DNA from: Brevibacillus choshinensis
GTDB lineage: Bacteria; Bacillota; Bacilli; Brevibacillales; Brevibacillaceae
Length of the DNA: 64,000 nucleotides
Assembly: GCF_001420695.1 (NCBI RefSeq)
Contig: NZ_LJJB01000007.1
Location: 643,890 to 707,889 of the forward strand
Direction of reading: 5' to 3'
Shown here: piece after piece, positions 51,811 to 61,614 of the stretch
Layout of the letters: the number at the start of each line of letters is the position of its first letter
How positions within the stretch are numbered: position 1 is the first letter of the stretch
Notes under the pieces: generated by a model
What the model was told of the DNA's origin: nothing
What the model saw: the letters and a program-made list of their open reading frames with translations, nothing else
Databases searched by the model: none
Program-made: the position numbers and the translations under genes

Positions 51811-52897
51811 ATTTGATCGCAACGTCTACGATTTGCCATCTTTCCCAGGGGGCAGAGCGGAGGAGGAGAAAATGCCATTTCCCTGAGCGCTGTTCACCAG
51901 AACGCAAAAGATAATCGGCGCGGACAGAGATGGCCACCATCAAGGGACCAGAAGTCTCAGAGGCGACGATGGTTTCCGGCTTTCTTACCGAATCAATCAA
52001 TCGCACCTCGTCTGGCAGCGTCGAACCATCTGTAGTCATTCGCAGTGTATGTCCATCCTGCTCATTAAGAGAAGTAAGGAAATAGCCTACCAAGTCTTCG
52101 GGACTAGCCTCCATGATGACTTGGGGCAAAGCTCCGGATGCCTTGAGTATCATCAGACTGTGACTTGGATCAGGCTCTCTGCGAAGGTGGGTAGAGCTTC
52201 CGCTAAAATGGATGCAAAAGTGCCCCGGGAAATCGTTGCCCTGGATCGCTCCGGCACCGTGGGGCATCCCGTGCATGGAAGCGGCGTAGTAATTTCCGTC
52301 AACCTCTACGAGAATCGCTCGTCGTTTCCAGCTCCATTTCCCTTGGTAAATATGTTTCATGATCTGGGTATCGCTGCGGGTGAGTGGCTGGACATCTGCG
52401 TGTCGACTGCCGGCTCTGCGCTGAACGAGAAAACGTTCCCCTGTCTCCAGATCGATTACGGTTGCAAATTTCATTCTACCAAATGAGTGTTTGACTCTTT
52501 CCCACGGGATCGCCTGACCGTAATGCGCCGTTTCGACAGTCTGTACCAGTTTATCCAATTTGATTGCCAGTGGCTGAGACAACAAATAGAGGCGTGCCTT
52601 TTTCTGGTCGAACAGCCTACCTTGGTAATCGTAGATGAGGTCACGATCCTTTACCTTGATCCTGGCGCGAAACCAATCAGACGAAAAAATGGCAGGAATG
52701 GTAGGAGTGCGTGTCAACTCACGAACAATCGGATTGGTATTGGGAAAAACCAGTGTCGAGACGAATGGCGAGTCTGGAGAAACCGAGACAGAGATGACGA
52801 TTTCGTTTGCTTGACTCGCTTCAGCGTTGTCTGGTAAAGAAAGACATAAGGTAAACATCCACAAGCTATGGATCAGAAGCAGCTTTACAAGTCGCAA
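51809..52897 (-). CDS. Secreted protein of unknown function with FPGHFCIHF motif
   Basis: This protein of about 362 residues has a signal peptide (RLVKLLLIHSLWMFTLCLSLP...AEA). TTG 52897 is proposed because GGAGGTG lies six bases before it; the frame stays open to 53029 but the extra N-terminus is hydrophilic and would bury the signal. The striking central block contains RHADVQPLTRSDTQIMKHIY, WKRRAILVEVDGNYYAASMH, and GNDFPGHFCIHFSGSSTH with Cys and several His in close spacing. I recall similar motifs in uncharacterised secreted Bacillota proteins. The Cys-His arrangement could be catalytic or metal-binding, but no function is assigned. Confidence 0.75.
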   Translation of the reverse strand: MRLVKLLLIHSLWMFTLCLSLPDNAEASQANEIVISVSVSPDSPFVSTLVFPNTNPIVRELTRTPTIPAIFSSDWFRARIKVKDRDLIYDYQGRLFDQKKARLYLLSQPLAIKLDKLVQTVETAHYGQAIPWERVKHSFGRMKFATVIDLETGERFLVQRRAGSRHADVQPLTRSDTQIMKHIYQGKWSWKRRAILVEVDGNYYAASMHGMPHGAGAIQGNDFPGHFCIHFSGSSTHLRREPDPSHSLMILKASGALPQVIMEASPEDLVGYFLTSLNEQDGHTLRMTTDGSTLPDEVRLIDSVRKPETIVASETSGPLMVAISVRADYLLRSGEQRSGKWHFLLLRSAPWERWQIVDVAIK

Positions 52898-53027
52898 ATA
52901 AGTCACCTCCACCCCGATAGTGTCTCCACAGGACTCAACAAATGACGAGCAAATCTTGCCATCATAACTTAGGGGACGATCCGCCATACTGTTTTCATAC
53001 GGTGATCTCAAGGAGGAGTCTTTTAGC

Positions 53028-53219
53028 ATGTCTTCGATGCCTAGAGGTAGCTACAAAGACCAGTTCCATCAGCGTTTGTACGTTCAATTAAATCAAGGAC
53101 ACAACAAGCTGAATTATCGGCAGATCAACATGATCCAAGAGCAAATGCAGAGCGGCGTCGATGAGTACGCTCACATGCAGCATGATGTGTCAGATTTGGA
53201 AGGACTGAACAAACACTAG
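53028..53219 (+). CDS. Small hydrophilic protein, 63 residues, unknown
   Basis: The product begins MSSMPRGSYKDQFHQRLYVQ and is rich in Gln, Asn, His and Tyr without a hydrophobic segment. AAGGAGGAG lies nine bases before the ATG, and a terminator follows directly after the stop, so it looks like a complete one-gene unit. It is divergent from the secreted protein gene, with CATACTGT and CATACGGT around 52985-53005 hinting at a mother-cell promoter. No family recognised. Confidence 0.7.
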   Translation: MSSMPRGSYKDQFHQRLYVQLNQGHNKLNYRQINMIQEQMQSGVDEYAHMQHDVSDLEGLNKH

Positions 53220-53236
53220 AAAAAAGACACCGTATG

Positions 53237-53266
53237 CCCGCTCCCGTATCAGGGGGCGGGTTTCTT
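53237..53266 (+). terminator. Terminator after the 63-residue gene
   Basis: CCCGCTCCC (53237-53245) pairs with GGGGGCGGG (53252-53260) including wobble pairs; TTTCTT follows. Confidence 0.8.
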
Positions 53267-53272
53267 CGTGTT

Positions 53273-53396
53273 CTACAGATAGGAAATGATAAGATTCCTA
53301 TCCAGTACAAGTGCAACATAGCGAGACTTCGAACAGAGACTTGTGCCCTTTGGGTACGAAGCTACGCCGAAAAGTATGGCGTAGTCAAGTTTTCTA
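53273..53396 (+). repeat. Structured repeat, copy A
   Basis: This 124-base element begins CTACAGATAGGAA and ends CAAGTTTTCTA. Possible stems are GATAGGAA/TTCCTATC at the 5' end; AGACTTG (53337-53343) with CAAGTTT (53386-53392), enclosing GTGCCC-TTT-GGGTAC (53343-53357); and CTACGCC (53362-53368) with GGCGTAG (53378-53384). It is about 80% identical to copy B, which differs by compensating changes in the first stem. No ORF is present. With copy B it fills most of the 392-base gap before ruvC. Confidence 0.85.
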
Positions 53397-53460
53397 GAAA
53401 TGGAAATACACGTTCGCTTTCGCGGCGCTTTGTGATACAGTAGAGAGTAGAATCTTTGTA

Positions 53461-53596
53461 CTACAGATAAGAATTTATAAGATTCTTATCCAGTATAAGT
53501 GCAACATAGCGAGACTTTGAACAAAGTGAGAAAGCAAGACTTGTGCCCTTTGGGTACTAAGGCTCCGCCAAGGGCTTGGCGTAGCCAAGTTTTCTA
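53461..53596 (+). repeat. Structured repeat, copy B, in the ruvC leader
   Basis: This 136-base element starts CTACAGATAAGAA and ends CCAAGTTTTCTA, 15 bases before the ruvC ATG. It shares long identical blocks with copy A (AAGTGCAACATAGCGAGACTT; ACTTGTGCCCTTTGGGTAC). It has a 12-base insertion (AGTGAGAAAGCA region, 53525-53536) and a longer final stem GGCTCCGCCAA/TTGGCGTAGCC with one mismatch. Between A and B lie 64 bases with a weak promoter-like TTCGCT-17-TACAGT (about 53413-53440). If transcribed from there, copy B would be the ruvC 5' leader. Confidence 0.85.
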
Positions 53597-53611
53597 AACG
53601 GAGAGTGGGCC

Positions 53612-54112
53612 ATGCGCATCTTAGGAATCGACCCCGGCATTGCAATCGTGGGCTTTGGGGTATTGGATAAACAAGGGAGCCAGCTTCGTCCCGTACAGTA
53701 CGGAAGCATTCAGACGGAGGCGGGTTTGCCCGTTCCTCTTCGTCTCAAACAAATCTTTGAAGCCATGCAGAGCTTGATTAGTACGTTTAAGCCTGATGAA
53801 ATGTCAGTGGAGAAGCTATTCTTTAACAAAAACGTGACGACAGCGTTCACAGTTGGTCAGGCGCGTGGTGTGATTATCCTTGCGGCTGAGCTTGCGGGCG
53901 TACCGGTTTACGAATACACCCCGATGCAAGTAAAGCAGGCAGTGACCGGCTACGGAGGCGCAGAGAAAAAACAGATACAGGAAATGACGAAGCTTCTTTT
54001 GCGGCTAAAGGAAGTGCCCAAGCCTGACGATGTGGCGGATGCGTTGGGGATTGCCATTACGCACGCTCAGTTCCGCGCGTTTATTTCCATTTCGGAAGGA
54101 GCTCAGAAATGA
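53612..54112 (+). CDS. ruvC: Holliday junction resolvase RuvC
   Basis: RuvC is an endonuclease that cleaves Holliday junctions bound by RuvAB. The 166-residue product has the acidic residues of the RNase H-like fold: Asp in MRILGIDPGIAIVGFG, Glu in SVEKLFFNKN and the C-terminal DDVADALGIAITHA pair. GGAGAG precedes the ATG. B. subtilis uses RecU instead and lacks ruvC next to ruvAB, so the complete ruvCAB set here is a notable difference. It overlaps ruvA by four bases. Confidence 0.95.
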   Translation: MRILGIDPGIAIVGFGVLDKQGSQLRPVQYGSIQTEAGLPVPLRLKQIFEAMQSLISTFKPDEMSVEKLFFNKNVTTAFTVGQARGVIILAAELAGVPVYEYTPMQVKQAVTGYGGAEKKQIQEMTKLLLRLKEVPKPDDVADALGIAITHAQFRAFISISEGAQK

Positions 54113-54726
54113 TTGATTTTGTCGAAGGTACATTGTGTTACCTTGATTCAGAATACATAGTGGTGGAGACAGGCGGGATCGGCTATCGTCTGTTTTGTCC
54201 AAATCCGTACCAGTTTGTCCGTCAAGAAGGTGGCAGGGCAAAATTGTACACCCATCATCACGTACGGGAAGATGCGATTCTGCTCTACGGATTTGCTACT
54301 CGGGACGAGCGTGACTTGTTCCGCAAGCTTCTCGATGTAAGCGGGATCGGTCCTAAAGGTGCGCTGGCCATTCTCGCGGCAGCGACACCGGAACAAATCG
54401 TCATGGCAGTCCAACAGGAGAACGTTACGTACTTGACGAAGTTTCCTGGCATCGGAAAAAAGACTGCGCAACGGATCATCCTGGATTTAAAGGACAAACT
54501 GGTCGGGTTTACTCCATCCGCGATATTGACCGTAGCTGCAGGAGATCTGACAGCAGGGGAAACAGCGGTATCCGCACTCAACGAAGCACTGGATGCCTTG
54601 ACGGCTCTCGGCTACTCGGACGGTGAGCTGCAGAAAATCAGAAATGCGCTATCGGAGAAGTCAAAGAATGGCGATAGCGTCGAGAAGCTCATCAAGCAAG
54701 GGCTTGCTTTGCTCATGAGGGGGTAG
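54109..54726 (+). CDS. ruvA: Holliday junction DNA helicase subunit RuvA
   Basis: RuvA binds four-way junctions and recruits the RuvB motor. The 205-residue product has the N-terminal OB fold ([20 protein letters not shown]), two helix-hairpin-helix motifs ([33 protein letters not shown]) and the C-terminal RuvB-binding domain ([15 protein letters not shown]). Its start overlaps ruvC (ATGA). Confidence 0.97.
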   Translation: MIDFVEGTLCYLDSEYIVVETGGIGYRLFCPNPYQFVRQEGGRAKLYTHHHVREDAILLYGFATRDERDLFRKLLDVSGIGPKGALAILAAATPEQIVMAVQQENVTYLTKFPGIGKKTAQRIILDLKDKLVGFTPSAILTVAAGDLTAGETAVSALNEALDALTALGYSDGELQKIRNALSEKSKNGDSVEKLIKQGLALLMRG

Positions 54727-54730
54727 GACT

Positions 54731-55729
54731 TTGGATCAGCGAATTATTACTACGCAAATGGATTGGGAAGAAGATGCGGCGGAGCTGAGCCTCCGTCCGC
54801 GCTATTTAAATGAATACATCGGACAGCAGCATGTGAAGGAAAACCTCAAAATATTCATTGAAGCAGCCAAGATGCGCAAAGAGTCGTTGGATCATGTGCT
54901 CCTTTACGGGCCCCCAGGTCTGGGGAAAACGACGCTGTCACAGATTATTGCCAATGAGCTGGGCGTCAACATCCGTACGACATCCGGTCCAGCGATCGAG
55001 CGGCCGGGTGATTTGGCTGCGATCCTGACGAATTTGCAAGAGGGGGATGTCCTGTTTATTGACGAGATACACAGGCTGAACCGAAGTGTGGAAGAAGTGC
55101 TGTATCCGGCCATGGAAGATTTCGCGTTGGACATCATTATCGGGAAAGGCCCGAGTGCACGCAGTGTTCGTCTGGATTTGCCGCCGTTTACCTTGGTGGG
55201 AGCAACGACTCGTGCAGGAATGCTATCCGCACCTTTGCGAGACCGTTTTGGCGTGGTCAACCGACTGGAATTTTACACGGTTCCTGAGTTGGCGTTTATC
55301 GTGTCGCGTGCATCGGACATTCTACAAGTAGTGATTCGTGAAGGTGGCGCTGAGGAGATTGCCAAACGATCTCGTGGTACACCGCGTGTCGCAAACCGTT
55401 TGTTAAAGCGGGTAAGGGACTTCGCTCAGGTCAAAGGAGAAGGAGTCATTACGACCGAGATTGCCAAGGAAGCGCTGGAACGGCTGCAAGTAGACGCCTG
55501 CGGATTGGATCACATTGACCACAAGCTGCTTTTGGCCATCATTGACCGTTTTGACGGAGGCCCCGTAGGTCTGGATACGATTGCAGCGACGATCGGTGAA
55601 GAGTCACAAACGATCGAAGATGTCTGTGAGCCGTACTTGATGCAGATTGGCTTTATGCAGCGTACCCCGCGTGGGCGAGTCCTGACACCCAGTGCATACC
55701 AACACTTTGGTCGGGAGATGAAAGCGTGA
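54731..55729 (+). CDS. ruvB: Holliday junction branch migration motor RuvB
   Basis: This hexameric AAA+ motor drives branch migration. The 332-residue product has [19 protein letters not shown], Walker [14 protein letters not shown], Walker [11 protein letters not shown], sensor 1 [10 protein letters not shown] and the C-terminal winged helix ending [13 protein letters not shown]. The TTG 54731 start follows GAGGGGGTAGG. It overlaps the next gene by four bases. Confidence 0.97.
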   Translation: MDQRIITTQMDWEEDAAELSLRPRYLNEYIGQQHVKENLKIFIEAAKMRKESLDHVLLYGPPGLGKTTLSQIIANELGVNIRTTSGPAIERPGDLAAILTNLQEGDVLFIDEIHRLNRSVEEVLYPAMEDFALDIIIGKGPSARSVRLDLPPFTLVGATTRAGMLSAPLRDRFGVVNRLEFYTVPELAFIVSRASDILQVVIREGGAEEIAKRSRGTPRVANRLLKRVRDFAQVKGEGVITTEIAKEALERLQVDACGLDHIDHKLLLAIIDRFDGGPVGLDTIAATIGEESQTIEDVCEPYLMQIGFMQRTPRGRVLTPSAYQHFGREMKA

Positions 55730-55944
55730 ATCCGATAGCCAAGCTGTTGATCATCGGTGGGGCTGTTTTGATCGTCATCGGGCTCTTGTGGCAAGTAGGC
55801 GGTCGCTTTTTACCATTGGGACGTCTACCAGGTGACATTGTTGTCGAGAAAGAAAACGTAAAGTTTTACTTTCCGGTGGTCACATGCATCATCATCAGTA
55901 TTGTGTTGTCTCTTGCTACGTACTTGTTTCGGCTGTTCAAATGA
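55726..55944 (+). CDS. DUF2905 family membrane protein (YrzS-like)
   Basis: This 72-residue protein has two membrane segments ([21 protein letters not shown] and [18 protein letters not shown]) separated by the DUF2905 signature [20 protein letters not shown] 55726 overlaps the ruvB stop. Small DUF2905 proteins near ruvAB are common in Bacilli. Function unknown. Confidence 0.88.
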   Translation: MNPIAKLLIIGGAVLIVIGLLWQVGGRFLPLGRLPGDIVVEKENVKFYFPVVTCIIISIVLSLATYLFRLFK

Positions 55945-55945
55945 A

Positions 55946-55980
55946 AAAGCCATTGGGGCGTCGTTCCCAATGGTTTTTTT
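55946..55980 (+). terminator. Terminator of the ruvCAB operon
   Basis: AAGCCATTGGG and CCCAATGGTT arms around GCGTCGTT are followed by seven Ts. Confidence 0.9.
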
Positions 55981-56240
55981 GTTGGCTATCGCTTTGACCG
56001 TTCGCCAGCAAAAGGGCATCTTCTCGGCAACGATAAAGCTTCCTCTACCCCATGGGAAACAGCCCATCTGATTCCCCTTTTCATTACATCATAATAGGAA
56101 TGGCCCACATTTGTCGAAATTAAATGAGAAGTCCAACAGGTCGCAAATTAAGAAAAAAGGAAGGAGAACGCAAGAGGTTTGTCGAAAAACAGTGGGAGTT
56201 CATGCCAATTTTCGACGAAACCTTAAGGAAGGGAAGGACG

Positions 56241-58340
56241 ATGGACGACATGTGGAAGAAATGGATGGGAAAAGTCCTTTCAGCGGGTCTGATGTCAGCT
56301 GTACTTCTCGGAGGGTACACGCCCGCAGAAGCAGCGAGTAAGAATATCCGGGTCGCTCTCTTTGTGGATACAGGACAGGGGTATCGAGGTGTGGTACCTG
56401 CTGTAACGCTTACGACTGAAAAAGGAATGGACGTGACGTTAGTAGGTCCAGAAGGAAAGACAAAGCTGCCAGGGCTAGGCGGTGATGAGGCACGCTATCG
56501 GGTAGATGAATACCATCTAATCGTGGCGGAATCGAGCGACTGGAACCGCGCGCAGCAAGTGGCACAGCAAATGAGCCAACGCAAGTACGAGGGAAGTATT
56601 CAAGTGGTGAAACGGGGCGGTCAGACCGTTTACCAAGTCGTGAGTGGCACGTATGGAACCTATCAGGCAGCGGCTAATCAGGCCAAGACAGTTGCTCAGG
56701 CTACCGGTCAGCAGCCTAGCGTTAAAGGACCGCTGCGGCTGGAGGCAGGGCGTTTCAACAGCTTGAAGGAAGCTCAGGACTGGCAGGCAATATTCGAGGG
56801 ATCTGGCATATCTGCCTACCCGGTATTAGTGGGTGACAAAAGCAAGGCCTCCTTCGCTGTATGGATCGGGGACGAAGTCAGCCAGGAAGCACTCACCGCT
56901 CTCGCGAGAAAGGCTGCAGCGGAGATTCCTGGTTTTTCGTACAAGCAGCCTTCTACCCAATCGTATGTCGTGCTAAAACAGGATGCATATGGCTCTAAGA
57001 GTGATACAATATGGAAGTACGTGTTTTCACCAAAGGTCAAGCTGACGGTCGAACCGAAAAAAGCTGGATCTGTATCGTTGATTGGCGTAGTAGAGCGAGA
57101 TAATCGCACCTACCGTGGAGAAATGGAGCTATCCGAATACAAAGGGAATCTGACCTTGGTCAACGAGCTTTCCATGGAAGAGTATTTATATGGAGTCGTA
57201 GGTTCGGAGATGGCTCCGGGCTGGCCGCTCGAGGCTCTCAAGACCCAAGCTGTTCTCGCTCGTACCCGAGCAGTAGGGACTGGGAATAAATACGGAATAG
57301 CAAACTTGTCTGATACGGTGTATGAGCAAGCGTATTACGGCTATACAAAAGAATCAAAGGATATTCGTAAAGCGGTGGACGATACCGAAGGCGAAGTCAT
57401 TTATTACAAAGGGAAGATTGCGGAATCCTTGTTTTATTCCAATGCAGGCGGCATGACCGCCGATGGAACAGAAGTTTGGGGAAATCCGGTCCCTTACTTG
57501 CGCCCTGTCATGAGTGATGATACCGACCCGTTGGTGAAAGCAAAAATCTGGTATCTGGTTTCTATGGTTGACGGTACTCTGGGATATATTCGGAGTGATC
57601 TGGTAAGAGTGACAGGAGGGACAAACCCGGTAGGGCTGAGACAGGCTATCGTAAGCACAAACAGTACCAATCTGCGATCCGGTCCAAGTACAGCTTATCA
57701 TCGAGTCCTCTCTACGCTGCCGACTGGAGCAGAGGTCACGATCGTGGCCGAGGAGGCAGAAGAAAACGCGTATTCCTGGACGAGAGGCCCGTACACGCCT
57801 GCAGAGGTAGCAGGGATGATTAACGCGACACAGGCTAAAAGCAACGCGCCTCGCGTCTCCACCAACCTGAAAACCTTGCGAGTGACGGAGCGAGGACCAT
57901 CTGGTCGAGTCATGGAAATGAAAGCGGATGGTACCGAGATTGCTGTGTCTTCTCCAGATGCGCATCGTTCTATTTTCCAGCAAGGCGCTAGCACCTTGCG
58001 CAGTACCAAGTTTGATGTGGAGGAAATGGGGACATTCACCATTTTAGGAGCAGGAGGCAAGCGCACGACGTATCCTGTGGGTAGCAGTAACGTACAGGCT
58101 GTCGGCGCGAATGACTACGGCTCCGTTTCGGCGAACGGCTACAACGACCAATTCCTGATTTACCGCGGAACAGATGATTGGCGTGTGGCTAGCAAGACTC
58201 AACAGTTCCTCTTTAGAGGGACGGGCTTTGGTCACGGGCTCGGCGTCTCTCAGTACGGAGCAAAAGCGATGGCAGAGAGCGGGTATGACTACGAGGAGAT
58301 CTTGCAACACTACTACCAGGATGTGACAATCGAGCAATAG
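56241..58340 (+). CDS. Secreted SpoIID/LytB-domain protein with SPOR-like repeats and SH3-like insert
   Basis: This protein of about 699 residues has a signal peptide (KVLSAGLMSAVLLGGYTPAEA). Two SPOR-like repeats follow (about 80-225, e.g. YQVVSGTYGTYQAAANQAKT and LEAGRFNSLKEAQDWQAIF). The SpoIID domain then begins ELSMEEYLYGVVGSEMAPGW and includes SLFYSNAGGMTADGTEVWG. An SH3-like module (TNLRSGPSTAYHRVLSTLP) lies within the SpoIID domain, which ends in the signature GFGHGLGVSQYGAKAMA. SpoIID-type enzymes are lytic transglycosylases acting on denuded glycan; LytB relatives assist amidases. ATG 56241 follows AAGGGAAGGACG. Confidence 0.88.
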   Translation: MDDMWKKWMGKVLSAGLMSAVLLGGYTPAEAASKNIRVALFVDTGQGYRGVVPAVTLTTEKGMDVTLVGPEGKTKLPGLGGDEARYRVDEYHLIVAESSDWNRAQQVAQQMSQRKYEGSIQVVKRGGQTVYQVVSGTYGTYQAAANQAKTVAQATGQQPSVKGPLRLEAGRFNSLKEAQDWQAIFEGSGISAYPVLVGDKSKASFAVWIGDEVSQEALTALARKAAAEIPGFSYKQPSTQSYVVLKQDAYGSKSDTIWKYVFSPKVKLTVEPKKAGSVSLIGVVERDNRTYRGEMELSEYKGNLTLVNELSMEEYLYGVVGSEMAPGWPLEALKTQAVLARTRAVGTGNKYGIANLSDTVYEQAYYGYTKESKDIRKAVDDTEGEVIYYKGKIAESLFYSNAGGMTADGTEVWGNPVPYLRPVMSDDTDPLVKAKIWYLVSMVDGTLGYIRSDLVRVTGGTNPVGLRQAIVSTNSTNLRSGPSTAYHRVLSTLPTGAEVTIVAEEAEENAYSWTRGPYTPAEVAGMINATQAKSNAPRVSTNLKTLRVTERGPSGRVMEMKADGTEIAVSSPDAHRSIFQQGASTLRSTKFDVEEMGTFTILGAGGKRTTYPVGSSNVQAVGANDYGSVSANGYNDQFLIYRGTDDWRVASKTQQFLFRGTGFGHGLGVSQYGAKAMAESGYDYEEILQHYYQDVTIEQ

Positions 58341-58383
58341 CGCCGAGGAAACACATGAATTGTTATAAAAGGAGTAACGACTC

Positions 58384-59412
58384 GTGGATGTGCAACAATT
58401 TGATTTTGAACTGCCTGAGCATTTGATTGCCCAACACCCGTTGGAAGAGCGGACGTCATCCCGCTTGCTGGCATTGAATAAAGCGACAGGTGACATCATG
58501 CACCAACGTTTTACTGATCTGATCGACCATCTCGTCCCAGGTGATGTACTGGTGATGAATGACAGCCGAGTATTACCTGCTAGGCTGATCGGTGAGAAGG
58601 CGGAGACAGGAGCCAAGATTGAAGTTCTTCTGTTAAAGTCTCTGGGAGATGACCGCTGGGAAACACTCGTGAAACCAGGGAAACGAATGAAGCCAGGGAC
58701 AGAGGTCGTCTTTGGTAATGGGCTCTTGAGTTGTACTTGTGAAGAGGCGACTGAAACAGGTGGGCGTATCGTTCGATTCCATTATGAAGGCATTTTTTAC
58801 GAGATTTTGGATCAGCTCGGTTCGATGCCACTCCCCCCTTATATTCATGAACAACTCGACGATCAAGAGCGTTACCAAACTGTTTACGCCCGTGAGCGCG
58901 GTTCGGCTGCGGCACCGACTGCGGGTCTCCATTTTACCAAGCCGTACCTGGAGCAAATTGCAGCAAAAGGGGTACATCTGGCCTATGTCACTTTGCACGT
59001 CGGTCTTGGGACTTTTCGACCGGTCGCAGCCAATACGATCGAGGAGCATGTCATGCATGCCGAGTATTATGAGATCTCCGAAGAGACAGCTCAGATCGTC
59101 AACAGCGCGAAGGCAGAGGGAAGACGAGTGATCGCAGTAGGAACAACTTCCTGCAGAACACTAGAGACAGTCGGAAAAGCGAATGGGGGCAAGCTTACGC
59201 CGTCATCAGGCTGGACAGACATCTTTATTTATCCGGGGTATTCGTTCACGATTCTCGACGGATTGCTCACGAATTTTCATCTGCCGAAATCGACGCTGGT
59301 TATGCTTGTTAGTGCTTTAGCAGGAAAAGAAAATGTCATGAACGCCTACAAGAGTGCAGTAGAGGAAGAATATCGCTTCTTCAGCTTTGGCGATGCCATG
59401 CTCATTCTGTAG
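58384..59412 (+). CDS. queA: S-adenosylmethionine:tRNA ribosyltransferase-isomerase
   Basis: QueA transfers the ribose moiety of SAM to preQ1-tRNA in queuosine synthesis. The 342-residue product has [15 protein letters not shown], the [17 protein letters not shown] block, [26 protein letters not shown] and the C-terminal [22 protein letters not shown] 58384 follows AAAAGGAG. tgt, the other queuosine enzyme here, is next. Confidence 0.97.
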   Translation: MDVQQFDFELPEHLIAQHPLEERTSSRLLALNKATGDIMHQRFTDLIDHLVPGDVLVMNDSRVLPARLIGEKAETGAKIEVLLLKSLGDDRWETLVKPGKRMKPGTEVVFGNGLLSCTCEEATETGGRIVRFHYEGIFYEILDQLGSMPLPPYIHEQLDDQERYQTVYARERGSAAAPTAGLHFTKPYLEQIAAKGVHLAYVTLHVGLGTFRPVAANTIEEHVMHAEYYEISEETAQIVNSAKAEGRRVIAVGTTSCRTLETVGKANGGKLTPSSGWTDIFIYPGYSFTILDGLLTNFHLPKSTLVMLVSALAGKENVMNAYKSAVEEEYRFFSFGDAMLIL

Positions 59413-59462
59413 ACAAATTGTGGACATTCGTATTTGGTTATATATCCGGTAAGTCATGTGGG

Positions 59463-59491
59463 TTTACTTCATGTTGAGATTTTTTTATAAT
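59463..59491 (+). promoter_or_regulatory. Sigma-A promoter of tgt-yajC
   Basis: TTTACT (59463-59468), 17 bases, and a perfect TATAAT (59486-59491), 39 bases before tgt. Confidence 0.65.
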
Positions 59492-59512
59492 AGGAAGGAC
59501 TTACATACATAG

Positions 59513-60661
<1,149 letters not shown>

Positions 60662-60676
60662 TCGAGGGGGATTTAC

Positions 60677-61018
60677 ATGGAAGGCTTAACTAATTTTTTA
60701 CCGATTATCATCATGTTCGCGATTTTTTATTTCTTGCTGATTCGTCCGCAGCAAAAGAAGGCAAAAACACGTAATGCCATGCTAGCCGCTGTGAAAAAAG
60801 GCGACAAGATCGTGACCATCGGTGGAATGCACGGTACGATTCAAGAGCTGGCAGATGACACCGTAACTTTGCGCGTGGCTCACAACGTCAATATCACGTT
60901 TGACCGCGGTGCCATCAATAGCGTTGTTTCCGCTAGCAATGCAGCTGCTCCAGCAAAAACAGAACCAGCGAAAACAGAACCTGCAAAAACAGAAGAAGCA
61001 AGCGAAGAAGCGAAATAA
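60677..61018 (+). CDS. yajC: Preprotein translocase accessory subunit YajC
   Basis: YajC associates with SecDF at the Sec translocon. The 113-residue product has an N-terminal membrane segment (LPIIIMFAIFYFLLIRPQQKKAKTR, with the conserved RPQQK), a small soluble domain (KKGDKIVTIGGMHGTIQEL) and a tail of three AKTEP-type repeats. AGGGGGA precedes the ATG. Location after tgt is conserved. Confidence 0.95.
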   Translation: MEGLTNFLPIIIMFAIFYFLLIRPQQKKAKTRNAMLAAVKKGDKIVTIGGMHGTIQELADDTVTLRVAHNVNITFDRGAINSVVSASNAAAPAKTEPAKTEPAKTEEASEEAK

Positions 61019-61028
61019 TACAGGAAAA

Positions 61029-61060
61029 AGCAGGTGGGGTAGCCCGCCTGCTTTTTTTGT
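61029..61060 (+). terminator. Terminator after yajC
   Basis: AGCAGGTGGG (61029-61038) pairs with CCCGCCTGCT (61043-61052), and seven Ts follow. Confidence 0.9.
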
Positions 61061-61080
61061 TTATTTCCTGTTCAAGAGAA

Positions 61081-61482
61081 CTACTTTCTCGGCTTGATTC
61101 CTTTTGGCTTATGACTGGAATTGATGGAATTCACACCGAGGATGCCACCGAGGCCAGCCAGTACAAAGGCACCGGCTAAAAAGAGGAGCGTTCCCCATTG
61201 CATGGGGGCGTCAAAGCCGAGAAAGCCGATGAGAAGGACAACGATGAAATAAGTGAGCCCAGTAAGTCCGCCATAGTACCAACCTTTGCCGCCGCAACGT
61301 CGCCCAGTTACGTAGCCGCCGATGAGAAGTCCGATGGCATTGATGACATACGTAAAATAGGGCAGGGAACTTTCGCGTAGATTGGTAAAGCTAAGAAGAA
61401 AGGTAGCGAGCAGCGCTCCAATCAAGACGAGACCGAGCGTATACAAAAGACCTGTTAGTACAGAGGTGGAAGCACTCCGCAC
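61081..61482 (-). CDS. TIGR04086 family membrane protein (YrzE-like)
   Basis: This 133-residue protein has four membrane segments, including GLLYTLGLVLIGALLATFLLS, YVINAIGLLIGGYVTGRRCG, YFIVVLLIGFLGF and LLFLAGAFVLAGLGGILGV, with the family's GGYxTGRRCGGKGWYYGG loop. It ends in a basic tail. The start is GTG 61482 after GAGGGGG. The position beside yajC fits yrzE of B. subtilis. Function unknown. Confidence 0.87.
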   Translation of the reverse strand: MRSASTSVLTGLLYTLGLVLIGALLATFLLSFTNLRESSLPYFTYVINAIGLLIGGYVTGRRCGGKGWYYGGLTGLTYFIVVLLIGFLGFDAPMQWGTLLFLAGAFVLAGLGGILGVNSINSSHKPKGIKPRK

Positions 61483-61555
61483 GGTATTACCCCCTCACTG
61501 GTCAACTGTTTGTACCATCTATATGAGAGGCTTGGTCAACGTATTCATCTTCGCG

Positions 61556-61584
61556 TTGAACATTGAAAGGAATTTTCGTATGAT
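61556..61584 (+). promoter_or_regulatory. Sigma-A promoter of corA
   Basis: TTGAAC (61556-61561), 17 bases, then TATGAT (61579-61584), about 30 bases before the corA ATG. Confidence 0.6.
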
Positions 61585-61614
61585 GGATGAGGAACAAGAC
61601 GGGGGTGAAGAAAG

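Noticed and set aside
53397-53460. Possible third unit or short gene between repeat copies A and B
   Set aside because: The 64 bases show no similarity to the repeat and no ribosome-binding site or frame; only a weak promoter-like pattern is visible.
53273-53596. A CRISPR array as explanation of the repeats
   Set aside because: There are only two units, 124 and 136 bases long, with diverged stems and no regular short repeat-spacer pattern or cas genes.
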